Source: Gammaproteobacteria bacterium (lineage in GTDB: Bacteria > Pseudomonadota > Gammaproteobacteria > Steroidobacterales > Steroidobacteraceae). Taken from it: a stretch of DNA of 64,000 bases. The translations under genes were made by a program, and so were the position numbers. Below, piece after piece: positions 54,145 to 63,788 of this stretch; position 1 is the stretch's first letter; each line of letters starts with the position of its first letter. The notes below the pieces were generated by a model. It saw nothing but the letters and a program-made list of their open reading frames with translations. It was not told where the DNA came from and did no database searches. The DNA is taken from positions 62,001 through 126,000 of the forward strand of contig JANYJY010000069.1 of the NCBI GenBank assembly GCA_025358295.1, written 5' to 3'.

Positions 54145-56556
54145 ATGCCTGTGCGCTATTCTTCAGGTGACGATGATTCGCGACGTACCCAGCCCGCGAC
54201 GGGTTCAAAGATCAAGCGTCGTTTTGACTTGTCGTTATCGAGGTCCGCGTTGATCTTGTCGTCCATTGTGATCTGGTTTTTGAGTTCGGCCATCCTCGCC
54301 GCGGGCTTAGGCATGCTCATTTCCTGGAAACGCCGCCAGGAGCGTGCAGTCAGTGACCTCTCGGCGCAGCTGTTGGAGCTGACGCGTGAAAACGGCTCTA
54401 CGGCGCGCATCGCGCTCGAGGGCAAGCCGGAAAACCTGGGCCAGCTGGGCTCCGCCGTCAACAAACTGCTTGAAAACCTCGAACTGCGCGGCGCCAGGCT
54501 GCTGGATCGCGAACAGCTCTTCCAGCGGCTGGTCGAGTCCGTGCACGACGCGGTGCTGGTGCACCGCGAGCGCATTCTGTTTGCCAACTCGCGCTTCCTG
54601 GCGCTGCTCAACCTGACCGCCCCGGAAGTCGTGGGCCGGCCCCTGTCGGACTTTGTCGCGCCGGAATATGTTGAGTTGGTTGAAAATAATTTACGTCGCC
54701 GGCTGCTGCGCGAGGCGGCGGCCGCGCGTTACGAGGTCGAGCTGGTGGGCGCTCACGGTCAAGTGACGCGCGTGGAGCTGTCGAGCACCGTCATCGACAG
54801 CTCGGGCGAAGCGGCTCTGTTGCTCACGGCCCTCGAGATGTTGCCGGATTCCGGCACGGCGCCGGTGAGCTCGCGGCCACGCGCCATGGTGACGCTCGAT
54901 GCCATGGGCGAGAGCGTCATCACCGTCGATGCTGAAGGCCGCATCGACTACATCAATCGTGCCGCAGAAGCCCTGCTGAGCCAGCGATTCGACCAGGTCA
55001 TGGGCAGGATGTTCTCCGAGGTTGCGGCGCTGGTCGACGAAACCGATCGCCGCTCCTTGGGCGATCCGGTGCGCAAGGCGTTGAGCACGGGGGGACGCGT
55101 GACCATGGGCCGCCGCGCCGTGCTGGTCCCAGGCAATGCCGGTCCCGAGCGGTCCGTGGAGATCAGCGTCACGCCATTGCGTTTCGACGGCAAGGACATC
55201 GTCGGCTTGGTGATCGTATTGCACGACACCAGCGAACTGCGCGGCCTCACCCGGCAAATGACCTATCAAGCCAGTCACGATGCGCTGACCGGCCTGGTGA
55301 ATCGGCGTGAATTCGAGCGCCGCCTGCAGGAGGCCATGGACTCGGCGCAGAGCGTGAACATCGGCCATGCCCTGTGCTACTTGGACCTCGATCGCTTCAA
55401 AGTGGTGAACGACACCTGCGGCCATACCGCCGGCGACAATATGCTGCGCGAGGTTGCTGCCATCATCAAAGATGCGGTCCGGGATTCGGACACGGTCGGA
55501 CGCATCGGCGGCGATGAATTCGCGCTGCTGCTCGTGGGTTGTCCGCTGGAAAAGGCCCGCCAGATCGCCGACGACGTGGTGCGCTCGGTCAACGATTACC
55601 GCTTCGTCTGGAAGGACAAGATTTTCAACATCGGCGTAAGCATCGGACTCGTGGAAATCGGCCGCGACGGCGGCGCCATCGAAGACATGATGAACTCCGC
55701 CGATTCGGCCTGCTACGTGGCGAAGAAACAGGGCGGCACGCACGTGCATGTGTACTCGGCGCGCGAGGAGGCGAGCGCGCGGCACAGCGGTGAGATTCAT
55801 TGGTTGCAGAAGCTGCAGGGCGCGTTAAAGGACAATAAGTTCGAGCTTTACTACCAGCCCATCATGCATGCGCGCGCCGACGGACGGCGCGGCCCGGCTC
55901 TGGAAGTGTTCGTGCGCCTTGCGGGTGAGAACGGCCAACCAAACATTCCGCCTGCGGAATTCATGCGGGCGGCGGAGCGTTACCGCTTGATGCCGCATAT
56001 CGATCGCTGGGTGGTGCAGACGGTGCTGTCCGCCCTCGGGCGCGGCGGCATGAAACTTCCTGAAGGGCGCAGCGTCGCGATCAACATCGCGGGACAGACG
56101 CTGGGGGATTCGGAGTTCCTGGAATTCGTCGTCGATTGCTTCGATCACACCGGAGCGAACCCGGGCGACATTTGCTTCGAGATCACCGAGAATTCGGTGG
56201 TGGCGAGCCTGGATCACGCCCAGCGCTTCATCGCCGTGCTGCATGGCATGGGCTGCGAGTTCGCGCTGGACGATTTCGGCAGCGGCTTGAGCTCGTTCTC
56301 GACCTTGCGGACGTTGCCCATGGACTATCTCAAAATCGACGGCTCCTTCATCAACAACCTCGCCGAAGGCAGCGTCAACAAGGCCATGGTCTCCGCAATG
56401 ATCGACCTGTCGCGCAGCCTAAATTTCAGGGTGGTCGCGGAACAGGTGGAGGATCAGGTTTCGCTCGATGCAGTGATCGCCATGGGCATCGACTTCGTAC
56501 AAGGGTTCATCGTGGGACGGCCGCAGCCGCTGTCCATGGTTCCTAACGCCTTATAA
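54145..56556 (+). CDS. PAS-GGDEF-EAL cyclic-di-GMP signalling protein
   Basis: 803 residues. A transmembrane segment (about 33-58) and a short coiled-coil lead to two PAS domains (about 125-225 and 245-370). The GGDEF domain (about 375-535) has GGDEF at 455-459 and an I-site RDSD at 446-449, so diguanylate cyclase activity is feasible. The EAL domain (about 545-800) has EVF instead of EAL at 587-589, but ITEN, ALDDFGSG, LKIDG and VVAEQVE keep the metal and base residues, so phosphodiesterase activity is also possible. It likely senses a signal via PAS and controls motility/biofilm choice. It stands alone upstream of cysK. Confidence 0.92.
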   Translation: MPVRYSSGDDDSRRTQPATGSKIKRRFDLSLSRSALILSSIVIWFLSSAILAAGLGMLISWKRRQERAVSDLSAQLLELTRENGSTARIALEGKPENLGQLGSAVNKLLENLELRGARLLDREQLFQRLVESVHDAVLVHRERILFANSRFLALLNLTAPEVVGRPLSDFVAPEYVELVENNLRRRLLREAAAARYEVELVGAHGQVTRVELSSTVIDSSGEAALLLTALEMLPDSGTAPVSSRPRAMVTLDAMGESVITVDAEGRIDYINRAAEALLSQRFDQVMGRMFSEVAALVDETDRRSLGDPVRKALSTGGRVTMGRRAVLVPGNAGPERSVEISVTPLRFDGKDIVGLVIVLHDTSELRGLTRQMTYQASHDALTGLVNRREFERRLQEAMDSAQSVNIGHALCYLDLDRFKVVNDTCGHTAGDNMLREVAAIIKDAVRDSDTVGRIGGDEFALLLVGCPLEKARQIADDVVRSVNDYRFVWKDKIFNIGVSIGLVEIGRDGGAIEDMMNSADSACYVAKKQGGTHVHVYSAREEASARHSGEIHWLQKLQGALKDNKFELYYQPIMHARADGRRGPALEVFVRLAGENGQPNIPPAEFMRAAERYRLMPHIDRWVVQTVLSALGRGGMKLPEGRSVAINIAGQTLGDSEFLEFVVDCFDHTGANPGDICFEITENSVVASLDHAQRFIAVLHGMGCEFALDDFGSGLSSFSTLRTLPMDYLKIDGSFINNLAEGSVNKAMVSAMIDLSRSLNFRVVAEQVEDQVSLDAVIAMGIDFVQGFIVGRPQPLSMVPNAL

Positions 56557-56641
56557 CCCCCGGGCAGGGTCTCATAACAAAACATGTGGCAATTCCGCCG
56601 CGCTTAGGAGGAAAATCCCAGCCTTGCCAACGAGGTGACCT

Positions 56642-57625
56642 ATGCGCGTTTTTGAGGACAACACGAAGTCTATCGGCCGCACCCCCCTGGTCCGCATCAA
56701 TCGACTGGATACCAGCAGCGGGGCCACTGTGCTGGCCAAGATCGAGGGGCGCAATCCGGCCTACTCGGTGAAGTGTCGCATCGGCGCCGCCATGGTGTGG
56801 GACGCGGAAGAGCGCGGCATCCTAAAACCCGGCATGTCCATCGTCGAGGCCACCAGCGGCAACACCGGCATCGCGCTGGCGTATGCCGCCGCCGCACGTG
56901 GTTATGGATGCGTCCTGACCATGCCAGAAACCATGAGCATGGAACGTCGCAAGGTATTGGTCGCACTCGGCGCCAAGCTGTTTTTGACGCCGGGCGCCAA
57001 GGGCATGAAAGGGGCGATTGCCAAGGCCGAGGAATTGGCCGCCGCGGACCCCGGCAAGTACTTGCTGATGAAGCAATTCGAGAATCCCGCCAATCCGGGC
57101 ATTCACGAAAAAACCACGGGGCCGGAAATCTGGGAGGACACGGACGGCAAGGTCGATGTGTTCGTCAGCGGCGTGGGCACGGGCGGCACCCTGACCGGCG
57201 TGTCCCGTTACATAAAAGGCACGCGCGGCAAGAAGATTCTCACCGTCGCCGTGGAACCCACCCACTCGCCGGTCATCACACAGACGCTGGCCGGCCAGCC
57301 GCTGGCACCGACGCCGCATAAAATCCAGGGCATCGGCGCGGGATTCATCCCGAAGAACTTGGACTTGTCGTTGGTCGATCGCGTTGAGCTAGTCAGCAAC
57401 GACGACTCCATCGCCATGGCGCGCCGTCTCGCCCGCGAGGAAGGAATCCTCAGCGGCGTCTCCTCGGGCGCGGCCATGGTCGCGGCGTTGCGTCTGGCGC
57501 AGGAGCCCTTGCAGAAGGGCAAGACCATTGTCGTGGTATTGCCGGATTCCGGCGAACGCTACCTGACGGGAGCCCTATTCGAGGGCTTGTTCGAAGAGGT
57601 CGAGAAAATGCAGGCGGTCGCTTGA
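56642..57625 (+). CDS. cysK: Cysteine synthase A CysK
   Basis: 327 residues. PLP lysine Lys44 in [11 protein letters not shown], the phosphate-substrate loop TSGNTG (71-76) and the PLP-phosphate loop [10 protein letters not shown]. It replaces the acetyl group of O-acetylserine with sulfide to give cysteine. The SD GAGGTGA lies six bases upstream; another AGGAGG at 56608 is followed by a four-codon TTG frame and is probably incidental. It overlaps cysE, which makes its substrate. Confidence 0.95.
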   Translation: MRVFEDNTKSIGRTPLVRINRLDTSSGATVLAKIEGRNPAYSVKCRIGAAMVWDAEERGILKPGMSIVEATSGNTGIALAYAAAARGYGCVLTMPETMSMERRKVLVALGAKLFLTPGAKGMKGAIAKAEELAAADPGKYLLMKQFENPANPGIHEKTTGPEIWEDTDGKVDVFVSGVGTGGTLTGVSRYIKGTRGKKILTVAVEPTHSPVITQTLAGQPLAPTPHKIQGIGAGFIPKNLDLSLVDRVELVSNDDSIAMARRLAREEGILSGVSSGAAMVAALRLAQEPLQKGKTIVVVLPDSGERYLTGALFEGLFEEVEKMQAVA

Positions 57626-58569
57626 ATGTTGCGCTGAACGAGCCGCTGGAGGAACTGGCGGGCCGTTTCCTCGACAGCTACGCGGGGGACGAGCGCGCGC
57701 GCAGGATTTCGCATCGCTACCTGCCGTCGCGCGAGGTCATCGTCGAGATTTTGGAGGCGGTGCTCGATCTGATGTATCCGGGCTACTTCGGCCGCCGCGA
57801 TTTGAACAGCGGCAATCTGCGCGCGCATGTGGCGCAATCCTTGGCGGTGCTCGTTCCGAAGATCGAGCGCGAGATGGAACACTGCCTCTGTTACGGGCGC
57901 GAGGCCATGAAAGCCACGGTGGGCGAGTGCGCGCCGCGCGCGCATGAGTTGGCGCAGATTTTTCTCAAGCGGTTGCCCGAGATTCGCAGCCTACTGATAC
58001 GCGATGTGCAGGCGGCGTTCGACGGCGACCCCGCGGCAACGAATCTGGATGAGGTGATCCTCGCCTATCCAGGGGTACTGGCGGTCAGCGTGTACCGCAT
58101 CGCGCATGCACTGTACGATCTGGGCGTGCCCATGATGGCGCGCATCATGACCGAATGGGCGCACTCCAAAACCGGCGCCGACATCCATCCGGGCGCAAAT
58201 ATCGGCGCAGGCTTTTTCATCGATCACGCCACCGGCGTGGTCATCGGCGAGACCACCGTCATCGGCAACAACGTCAAGTTGTACCAAGGCGTGACCTTGG
58301 GCGCGCTTTCGTTTCCACGCGATGCCAGCGGTCAGATCATTCGGGGCAAAAAACGCCATCCGACCGTCGAGAGCGGGTCGACGCTGTATGCGAATGCAAC
58401 GGTGCTGGGCGGGCAGACTGTGATCGGCGCCGACAGCGTCATCGGCGGCTCGGTCTTTCTCACCCGAAGTGTGCCGCCGCGTTCACGTGTGTCGCTCAAG
58501 GAACCCGAGTTGCGGGTGGCGACGCGCGACGGCGTCGCCGAACCCGACGCCATCTGGTTCGATATTTAG
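57622..58569 (+). CDS. cysE: Serine O-acetyltransferase (EpsC/long CysE type)
   Basis: 315 residues from TTG 57622, overlapping the cysK stop. A long helical N-terminal domain (about 1-185) is followed by left-handed beta-helix hexapeptide repeats: [20 protein letters not shown], then [20 protein letters not shown]. Catalytic His residues lie in DIHPGA and FIDHATG. It acetylates serine with acetyl-CoA. The fused start suggests the CysE-CysK cysteine synthase complex is made in a fixed ratio. It is longer than E. coli CysE (273). It ends exactly where convergent hppA ends. Confidence 0.93.
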   Translation: MNVALNEPLEELAGRFLDSYAGDERARRISHRYLPSREVIVEILEAVLDLMYPGYFGRRDLNSGNLRAHVAQSLAVLVPKIEREMEHCLCYGREAMKATVGECAPRAHELAQIFLKRLPEIRSLLIRDVQAAFDGDPAATNLDEVILAYPGVLAVSVYRIAHALYDLGVPMMARIMTEWAHSKTGADIHPGANIGAGFFIDHATGVVIGETTVIGNNVKLYQGVTLGALSFPRDASGQIIRGKKRHPTVESGSTLYANATVLGGQTVIGADSVIGGSVFLTRSVPPRSRVSLKEPELRVATRDGVAEPDAIWFDI

Positions 58570-60621
58570 CTACATCATTTTGCCGAGGACCGGGACCATC
58601 AACAGCGCGACGATGTTGATGATCTTGATCAGCGGGTTGATGGCCGGACCTGCCGTGTCCTTGTACGGGTCGCCCACGGTATCGCCGGTCACGGCTGCCT
58701 TGTGGGCATCGGAACCCTTGCCGCCGAAGTGACCTTCCTCGATGTACTTCTTGGCATTGTCCCAGGCGCCGCCGCCCGTGGTCATGGAGATCGCGACGAA
58801 CAGTCCCGTCACGATGGTGCCGATCAACAGGCCACCCAGCGCCTGCACGCCCGCGCCGGGCCCCATCAAGAAATTCACCACGAACACCAGCACGATGGGC
58901 ACGAGAATCGGTAGCAGCGACGGCACGATCATTTCCTTGATCGCGGCCTTGGTGAGCATGTCCACGGCGCGGGAATAGTCGGGCTTCGCCGTTCCTTCCA
59001 TGATGCCCTTGATCTCGCGGAACTGACGCCGCACCTCATTAACCACCGCACCCGCAGCCCGGCCGACGGCTTCCATGGCCATGGCGGCGAACAGATAGGG
59101 GACCAGGCCGCCGATGAACAAGCCGATGATTACGGCGGGATTCGACAGATCGAAGCTCGTGGGGTGCCCCAGCACCTCGCCCAGCTTGTGGGTGTAATCG
59201 GCAAACAACACCAACGCCGCAAGGCCTGCGGAGCCGATGGCATAGCCCTTGGTGACGGCCTTGGTGGTGTTGCCGACCGCATCCAGCGGGTCGGTAACGT
59301 CGCGAACCTTCTTGTCCAGGCCGGCCATTTCGGCGATGCCGCCGGCGTTGTCGGTAATCGGACCGTAGGCATCGAGAGCGACGATCACGCCGGTCATCGA
59401 CAACATGGCCGTCGCGGCGATGGCGATGCCGTACAAGCCCGCCAGTTGGAACGAGGCCCAAATGCTCAAGACGACGGCCAGCACCGGCAGCGCGCAGGCC
59501 TTCATCGAGACGCCGAGGCCGGCGATGATGTTGGTGGCGTGGCCGGTTTGCGATGCCGCTGCGACGTGCTGAACGGGTTTGTACTCGGTGGCCGTGTAGT
59601 ACTCGGTGATCACGATCATGGCCGCGGTGAGCGCCAGCCCGACCAGGGTACACAGCCACATGGACATGGCGTGTTCGCCCATTATGCGCTGGCAGACGAA
59701 ATAAAAGGCGACGGCCGAGAGCGCGCCGGAGACGATCACGCCCTTGTACAGCGCATTCATGATCTTGCCGCCTTCGCGCGTGGACACGAAGAAGGTCCCG
59801 ATGATGGAGGAGACGATGGAAATCGCACCGAGCACGAGCGGAAACAACACGGCGCGCTCGCCCATGTCCACCATCACCAAGCCGCCCAGCAACATCGTGG
59901 CGACCAGGGTGACGGCGTAGGTTTCGAACAGGTCGGCCGCCATGCCGGCGCAGTCGCCCACGTTGTCGCCGACATTGTCGGCAATGACCGCCGGATTGCG
60001 CGGGTCATCTTCGGGGATGCCGGCTTCAACCTTGCCGACCAGGTCGGCGCCCACATCGGCGCCCTTGGTAAAAATGCCGCCGCCGAGACGCGCAAAAATC
60101 GAGATCAGTGAGCCGCCGAAGGCGAGGCCAACCAGCGAACGCAATGCGGCCGCGGGGTCGCCGAGAAGGCGCAACATGGCGAGGTAGTAGCCGGCAACGC
60201 CGAGAAGTCCCAGGCCGACCACCAGCATGCCGGTGATGGCGCCGCCGCGGAACGCCACTTTGAGCGCGGCGTTAATCCCCGAATGCGCCGCCTGGGCGGT
60301 GCGCACATTGGCCCGAACCGAGATGAACATGCCGATATAACCGGCCAGACCCGAGAGAATGGCGCCCACCGCGAAAGCACCGGCGGAGGGCCAGTCCAGC
60401 AAGAACCCCAGGGCGAAGAACAGGATGACGCCGACCACGGCGATGGTCGTGTACTGCCGGTTCAAATAGGCTTTGGCGCCGGCCTGAATGGCTGCAGCGA
60501 TTTCCTGCATACGGTCATTGCCGGCGGGCTGCGCCAGAATCCAGCGCACTGAAATCAGGCCGTAAATGATTGCAACAACACCTGCGGCAATTGCCAGCCA
60601 TAGCGCACAGTCAAGGGTCAT
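58570..60621 (-). CDS. hppA: K+-independent H+-translocating membrane pyrophosphatase
   Basis: 683 residues with about 16 transmembrane helices. PPi site: [20 protein letters not shown] then [20 protein letters not shown]. The sequence [10 protein letters not shown] has Lys at the position that is Ala in K+-dependent enzymes, indicating the K+-independent class. It hydrolyses PPi at the inner membrane and pumps protons. It lies 69 bases downstream of pfp on the same strand, making a PPi-handling pair. AT-rich sequence before its start may be a promoter. Confidence 0.95.
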   Translation of the reverse strand: MTLDCALWLAIAAGVVAIIYGLISVRWILAQPAGNDRMQEIAAAIQAGAKAYLNRQYTTIAVVGVILFFALGFLLDWPSAGAFAVGAILSGLAGYIGMFISVRANVRTAQAAHSGINAALKVAFRGGAITGMLVVGLGLLGVAGYYLAMLRLLGDPAAALRSLVGLAFGGSLISIFARLGGGIFTKGADVGADLVGKVEAGIPEDDPRNPAVIADNVGDNVGDCAGMAADLFETYAVTLVATMLLGGLVMVDMGERAVLFPLVLGAISIVSSIIGTFFVSTREGGKIMNALYKGVIVSGALSAVAFYFVCQRIMGEHAMSMWLCTLVGLALTAAMIVITEYYTATEYKPVQHVAAASQTGHATNIIAGLGVSMKACALPVLAVVLSIWASFQLAGLYGIAIAATAMLSMTGVIVALDAYGPITDNAGGIAEMAGLDKKVRDVTDPLDAVGNTTKAVTKGYAIGSAGLAALVLFADYTHKLGEVLGHPTSFDLSNPAVIIGLFIGGLVPYLFAAMAMEAVGRAAGAVVNEVRRQFREIKGIMEGTAKPDYSRAVDMLTKAAIKEMIVPSLLPILVPIVLVFVVNFLMGPGAGVQALGGLLIGTIVTGLFVAISMTTGGGAWDNAKKYIEEGHFGGKGSDAHKAAVTGDTVGDPYKDTAGPAINPLIKIINIVALLMVPVLGKMM

Positions 60622-60690
60622 GAGGCGATCTCCGGTAAGGGCTTATGTTATTGAAAAATATAATTTTATAGCGCAAAAAAAGCGGCGGGA

Positions 60691-61947
60691 CTATACCACA
60701 AACGGAGTGCGCAGGCGTTTGACAACGCTGACACCCTTGAGCGTGACATAACTCGGTAGGCCGCGCACATAGGGGGGGTAGGATTCCCCGCCGATGAGTG
60801 GCTGCAGGTAGTTGCGACACGCGGCCGTGATGCCGAATCCGTCAGCCGTGATAAAGCTGCGGGGCAGCTTCTTTTCCTTGTTGGCGACCTGGCTCAATGG
60901 CGCTTCGCCGATGCTCCAGCGATAGGGCTTTGCCGATTTGCGGATGATGATAGGCATCACCGCGTTCCTGCCTTTCAAGGCAAGCTCCACCGCCGCCTTG
61001 CCGACGGCGTAGGCCTGTTCCACATCCACTTTCGACGCAATATGACGCGCCGAGCGCTGCAAGTAGTCCGCGACGGCCCAATGGAATTTATAGCCGAACG
61101 CTGCCTGGGTCATTTGCGCGACCACCGGTCCCACGCCGCCAAGCTGCGCATGGCCGAAAGCGTCCTTGGTGCCGGCTTCGGCGAGAAATTTTCCGTCGGG
61201 ACCGCGCACGCCTTCGGACACGACCACGACGCAGTAGCCAGATTTTTCAACAGCGGATTTCACTTTCGCCAGGAAGCGCTCGCGATCGAAGGTGATCTCG
61301 GGAAACAAGATGACATGCGGCGCATCGCCGGCTTTCTCGCCGGCGAGTCCGCCCGCCGCGGCCATCCAGCCGGCGTGCCGTCCCATGACTTCGAGCACGA
61401 ATACCTTGGTCGACGTGCGCGCCATCGAGGCCACATCCAGGCCGGCCTCGCGCGTGGACACGGCGATGTATTTGGCCGCCGAACCGAATCCAGGGCAGCA
61501 ATCGGTGATGGGCAGGTCGTTATCGACGGTCTTGGGAATCCCGACGCAGGTGATGGGATACGCCATCTGCACGGCAATTTCTGACACCTTTTGAGCGGTG
61601 TCCATGGAATCATTGCCGCCGTTGTAAAAGAAATAGCCGATATCATGGGCGCGGAATATGTCGATCAGCCTTGCATACTGCGCACGATTCTTGTCGATTC
61701 CGGCCAGTTTGTAGCGCGCGGAACCGAAGGCGCCGCCCGGCGTGTGGCGCAGCGCGCTGATCGCCGCCCGGCTTTCCTTGCTGGTGTCGATCATGTCCTC
61801 GGTCAGGGCGCCGATGATGCCGTGGCGGCCGGCATAGACTTTGCCAATCCTGTCCCGATGCCGTCGTGCCGTTTCAATCACGCCGCAGGCGGACGCATTG
61901 ATGACCGCAGTGACTCCGCCCGATTGTGCATAGAACGCGTTCTGCAT
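60691..61947 (-). CDS. pfp: Pyrophosphate-dependent 6-phosphofructokinase
   Basis: 418 residues from ATG 61947; the upstream extension is rejected because MQNAFYAQSGGVTAVINAS is the family start. GGNDS (110-114) and PKTVDNDLPITDC (138-150, with Lys139) are features of PPi-linked phosphofructokinases rather than ATP-linked ones. MGRHAGWMAAAGGLAG binds fructose-6-phosphate. It reversibly forms fructose-1,6-bisphosphate from fructose-6-phosphate with PPi as donor. Its pairing with hppA suggests that PPi replaces some ATP use in this organism. Confidence 0.92.
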   Translation of the reverse strand: MQNAFYAQSGGVTAVINASACGVIETARRHRDRIGKVYAGRHGIIGALTEDMIDTSKESRAAISALRHTPGGAFGSARYKLAGIDKNRAQYARLIDIFRAHDIGYFFYNGGNDSMDTAQKVSEIAVQMAYPITCVGIPKTVDNDLPITDCCPGFGSAAKYIAVSTREAGLDVASMARTSTKVFVLEVMGRHAGWMAAAGGLAGEKAGDAPHVILFPEITFDRERFLAKVKSAVEKSGYCVVVVSEGVRGPDGKFLAEAGTKDAFGHAQLGGVGPVVAQMTQAAFGYKFHWAVADYLQRSARHIASKVDVEQAYAVGKAAVELALKGRNAVMPIIIRKSAKPYRWSIGEAPLSQVANKEKKLPRSFITADGFGITAACRNYLQPLIGGESYPPYVRGLPSYVTLKGVSVVKRLRTPFVV

Positions 61948-62050
61948 GACACCCCCTGCGAGACAAGGCGCGCAGAATAGCCGATCGGCCGGGGTTTGAC
62001 GACCGCTGCTGCCAAAGGTACGGTAGCGCGGTTTCAACACCTAGAGAATC

Positions 62051-62677
62051 ATGCGAATAGTCCTATTGGGAGCGCCCGGGTCCGGCAAGGGCACGCAGTC
62101 ACAGCGGCTGGTCAAAGCCTATGGAATCCCGCAAATATCCACCGGCGACCTGCTGCGGGAAGCGGTAGCCAAGGGCACCGAACTGGGCTTGCGCGCCAAG
62201 GCCGCCATGGACGCGGGCAAGCTGGTGGACGATGCCACCGTGCTCGGCATGATCCGTGAACGCATCGGCAAATCGGACGCCGCCACGGGTTTCATCCTGG
62301 ATGGGTTCCCGCGCAATATCCCCCAGGCCGAAGCGCTGGAGAAAATGCTGGCCTCGCTCGGCACGCCGCTCCAGGCGGTGGTCCTCATGAACCTTGATTT
62401 GGGCATATTGTTCAAGCGCTTGACCGGCCGCCGAATCTGCCAGGAGTGCGGCCAGGTTTTCAATATCTACACCTCGCCGCCGCCCGAGGGCAAACATAAG
62501 CTCACGCAGCGTCCCGACGACAAGGAAGAGGTCATCGGCAAGCGCTTGGAAGTCTACGAAGCGCAGACCAAGCCGTTGATCAAGTACTACGAGGCCGCGG
62601 GCTTGCTGCGAAGCGTGGACGCGGATGCCGACGTGGATACGGTATTCAAGAGCATCGAGCGGGCCGTCAGCCAATAG
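62051..62677 (+). CDS. adk: Adenylate kinase
   Basis: 208 residues. P-loop GAPGSGKGTQ (7-16), AMP-binding region STGDLLREAV and DGFPRN. The lid is RRICQECGQVFNIYTSPPPE with LTQRPDDKEE: the first CxxC of zinc-type lids is kept but the second pair is missing and the lid is shortened. It interconverts ATP, AMP and ADP. Divergent from pfp, and it overlaps the end of rnd by 11 bases. Confidence 0.95.
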   Translation: MRIVLLGAPGSGKGTQSQRLVKAYGIPQISTGDLLREAVAKGTELGLRAKAAMDAGKLVDDATVLGMIRERIGKSDAATGFILDGFPRNIPQAEALEKMLASLGTPLQAVVLMNLDLGILFKRLTGRRICQECGQVFNIYTSPPPEGKHKLTQRPDDKEEVIGKRLEVYEAQTKPLIKYYEAAGLLRSVDADADVDTVFKSIERAVSQ

Positions 62678-63722
62678 CCTCGAGCAGCCGGGTCCCGATT
62701 TCTTCGCGGCGCCAGCCATTGAGGGCGTGGGAGTCGCTTGTTCCCATGGCCAATGCCTTGATCTCACCACGCGGCGCGAGAATTTCCGCGCTAACGTTCA
62801 GTTCTGCCGCGCGTGCATCGACGATTTTATTGAGGCGTTCGATCACCGCCTTCTGTTCGGGAGTGGGCCGCGCATCCAGAACGGGCGATTGATCCGACAC
62901 ATCGTCGGCCACCCCCTGCAGAGCGGTCAGCAGGTTTGCGGCGAGCGCGTCGTTCAACGGCGGCGTGCCGCCCTCGGCAACGGCAAAAATCGCGGCGTCG
63001 GCGAGTATCCAGGCTCGCGGCAGATCCCGGGTGCGCGCGAGCTTCTCGCGCCAGACGGCAATGGCCTTGGCGCGCGCGCGCGCTGCGGGCGCGAGCTGCG
63101 CGATGCCGCGCAGCCTCACCCATGCTTGCGCGGGATCGGGCTCATATAGCTCCCGGTCCTCGAGCGACAGGCAATCCTCCGCAGCCCAATGCTCGCGGCC
63201 CAGTTCACGCAGACGCTTGCCAAGAAGGTCCGCAGCCTCGCCCAAATACAAAACGTCGTCCGCCGCATAGTCGAGCTGGTCGCGAGTGAGCGGGCGCTTC
63301 GACCAGTCGGTGCGGGTCTGGCCTTTGGGCACGGTCACATCCAGCAGGGTCTTGACGAGTTCGGCGTAGCCGACCTGGGGTTTGAGGCCGATGCAGCCGG
63401 CGGCGATTTGCGTGTCGAACACCGGCGTCACGACTCGCTTGGTGGACAGGTAAACCGCCTCCAAATCCTGGCGCGCCGCGTGAATGATCTTGCGTGAAGC
63501 AGCCGCCGTGAGCGCCGGCATCAGGGGGTCGAGGCTGCTCAACGCCAAGGTGTCGACGCACCAGATCGTTGCCGCGGCGGCGATCTGCAACAGGCACAGC
63601 TTGGGAAAGAACGTGCGCTCGCGCAGGAATTCCGTATCCACGCCGATCCACGGCTGCAGTTCCAGCGCCCGCGCCAGCGCCGGCAACTCATCGTCTCGAT
63701 CGATCCAAATCGCGTCCGGCAT
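62667..63722 (-). CDS. rnd: Ribonuclease D
   Basis: 351 residues from ATG 63722, matching MPDAIWIDRDDELPALARAL; a longer upstream frame overlaps mpl and is rejected. DEDDy exonuclease: Asp/Glu in WIGVDTEFLRE, Asp in VFDTQIAAG, and the Tyr-Asp pair in DYAADDVLYL. Two C-terminal HRDC-like domains are present. It trims tRNA and other RNA 3' ends. Divergent from mpl with 66 bases between the start codons. Confidence 0.95.
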   Translation of the reverse strand: MPDAIWIDRDDELPALARALELQPWIGVDTEFLRERTFFPKLCLLQIAAAATIWCVDTLALSSLDPLMPALTAAASRKIIHAARQDLEAVYLSTKRVVTPVFDTQIAAGCIGLKPQVGYAELVKTLLDVTVPKGQTRTDWSKRPLTRDQLDYAADDVLYLGEAADLLGKRLRELGREHWAAEDCLSLEDRELYEPDPAQAWVRLRGIAQLAPAARARAKAIAVWREKLARTRDLPRAWILADAAIFAVAEGGTPPLNDALAANLLTALQGVADDVSDQSPVLDARPTPEQKAVIERLNKIVDARAAELNVSAEILAPRGEIKALAMGTSDSHALNGWRREEIGTRLLEAIG

Positions 63723-63788
63723 GTGGTTGATCCGCGTGTACAATTTGAGATCGATTATGACTGAATTGGACGCTGCTGCGACGTGACA

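Noticed and set aside
56608..56638. Leader peptide upstream of cysK
   Set aside because: An AGGAGG is followed by a TTG frame of only four codons (M-P-T-R); too short and without regulatory structure to support an attenuator.
60650..60690. Intrinsic terminator after pfp
   Set aside because: On the pfp strand there is a T-run, but no stable GC-rich hairpin directly precedes it; the AT-rich sequence is more likely part of an hppA promoter.
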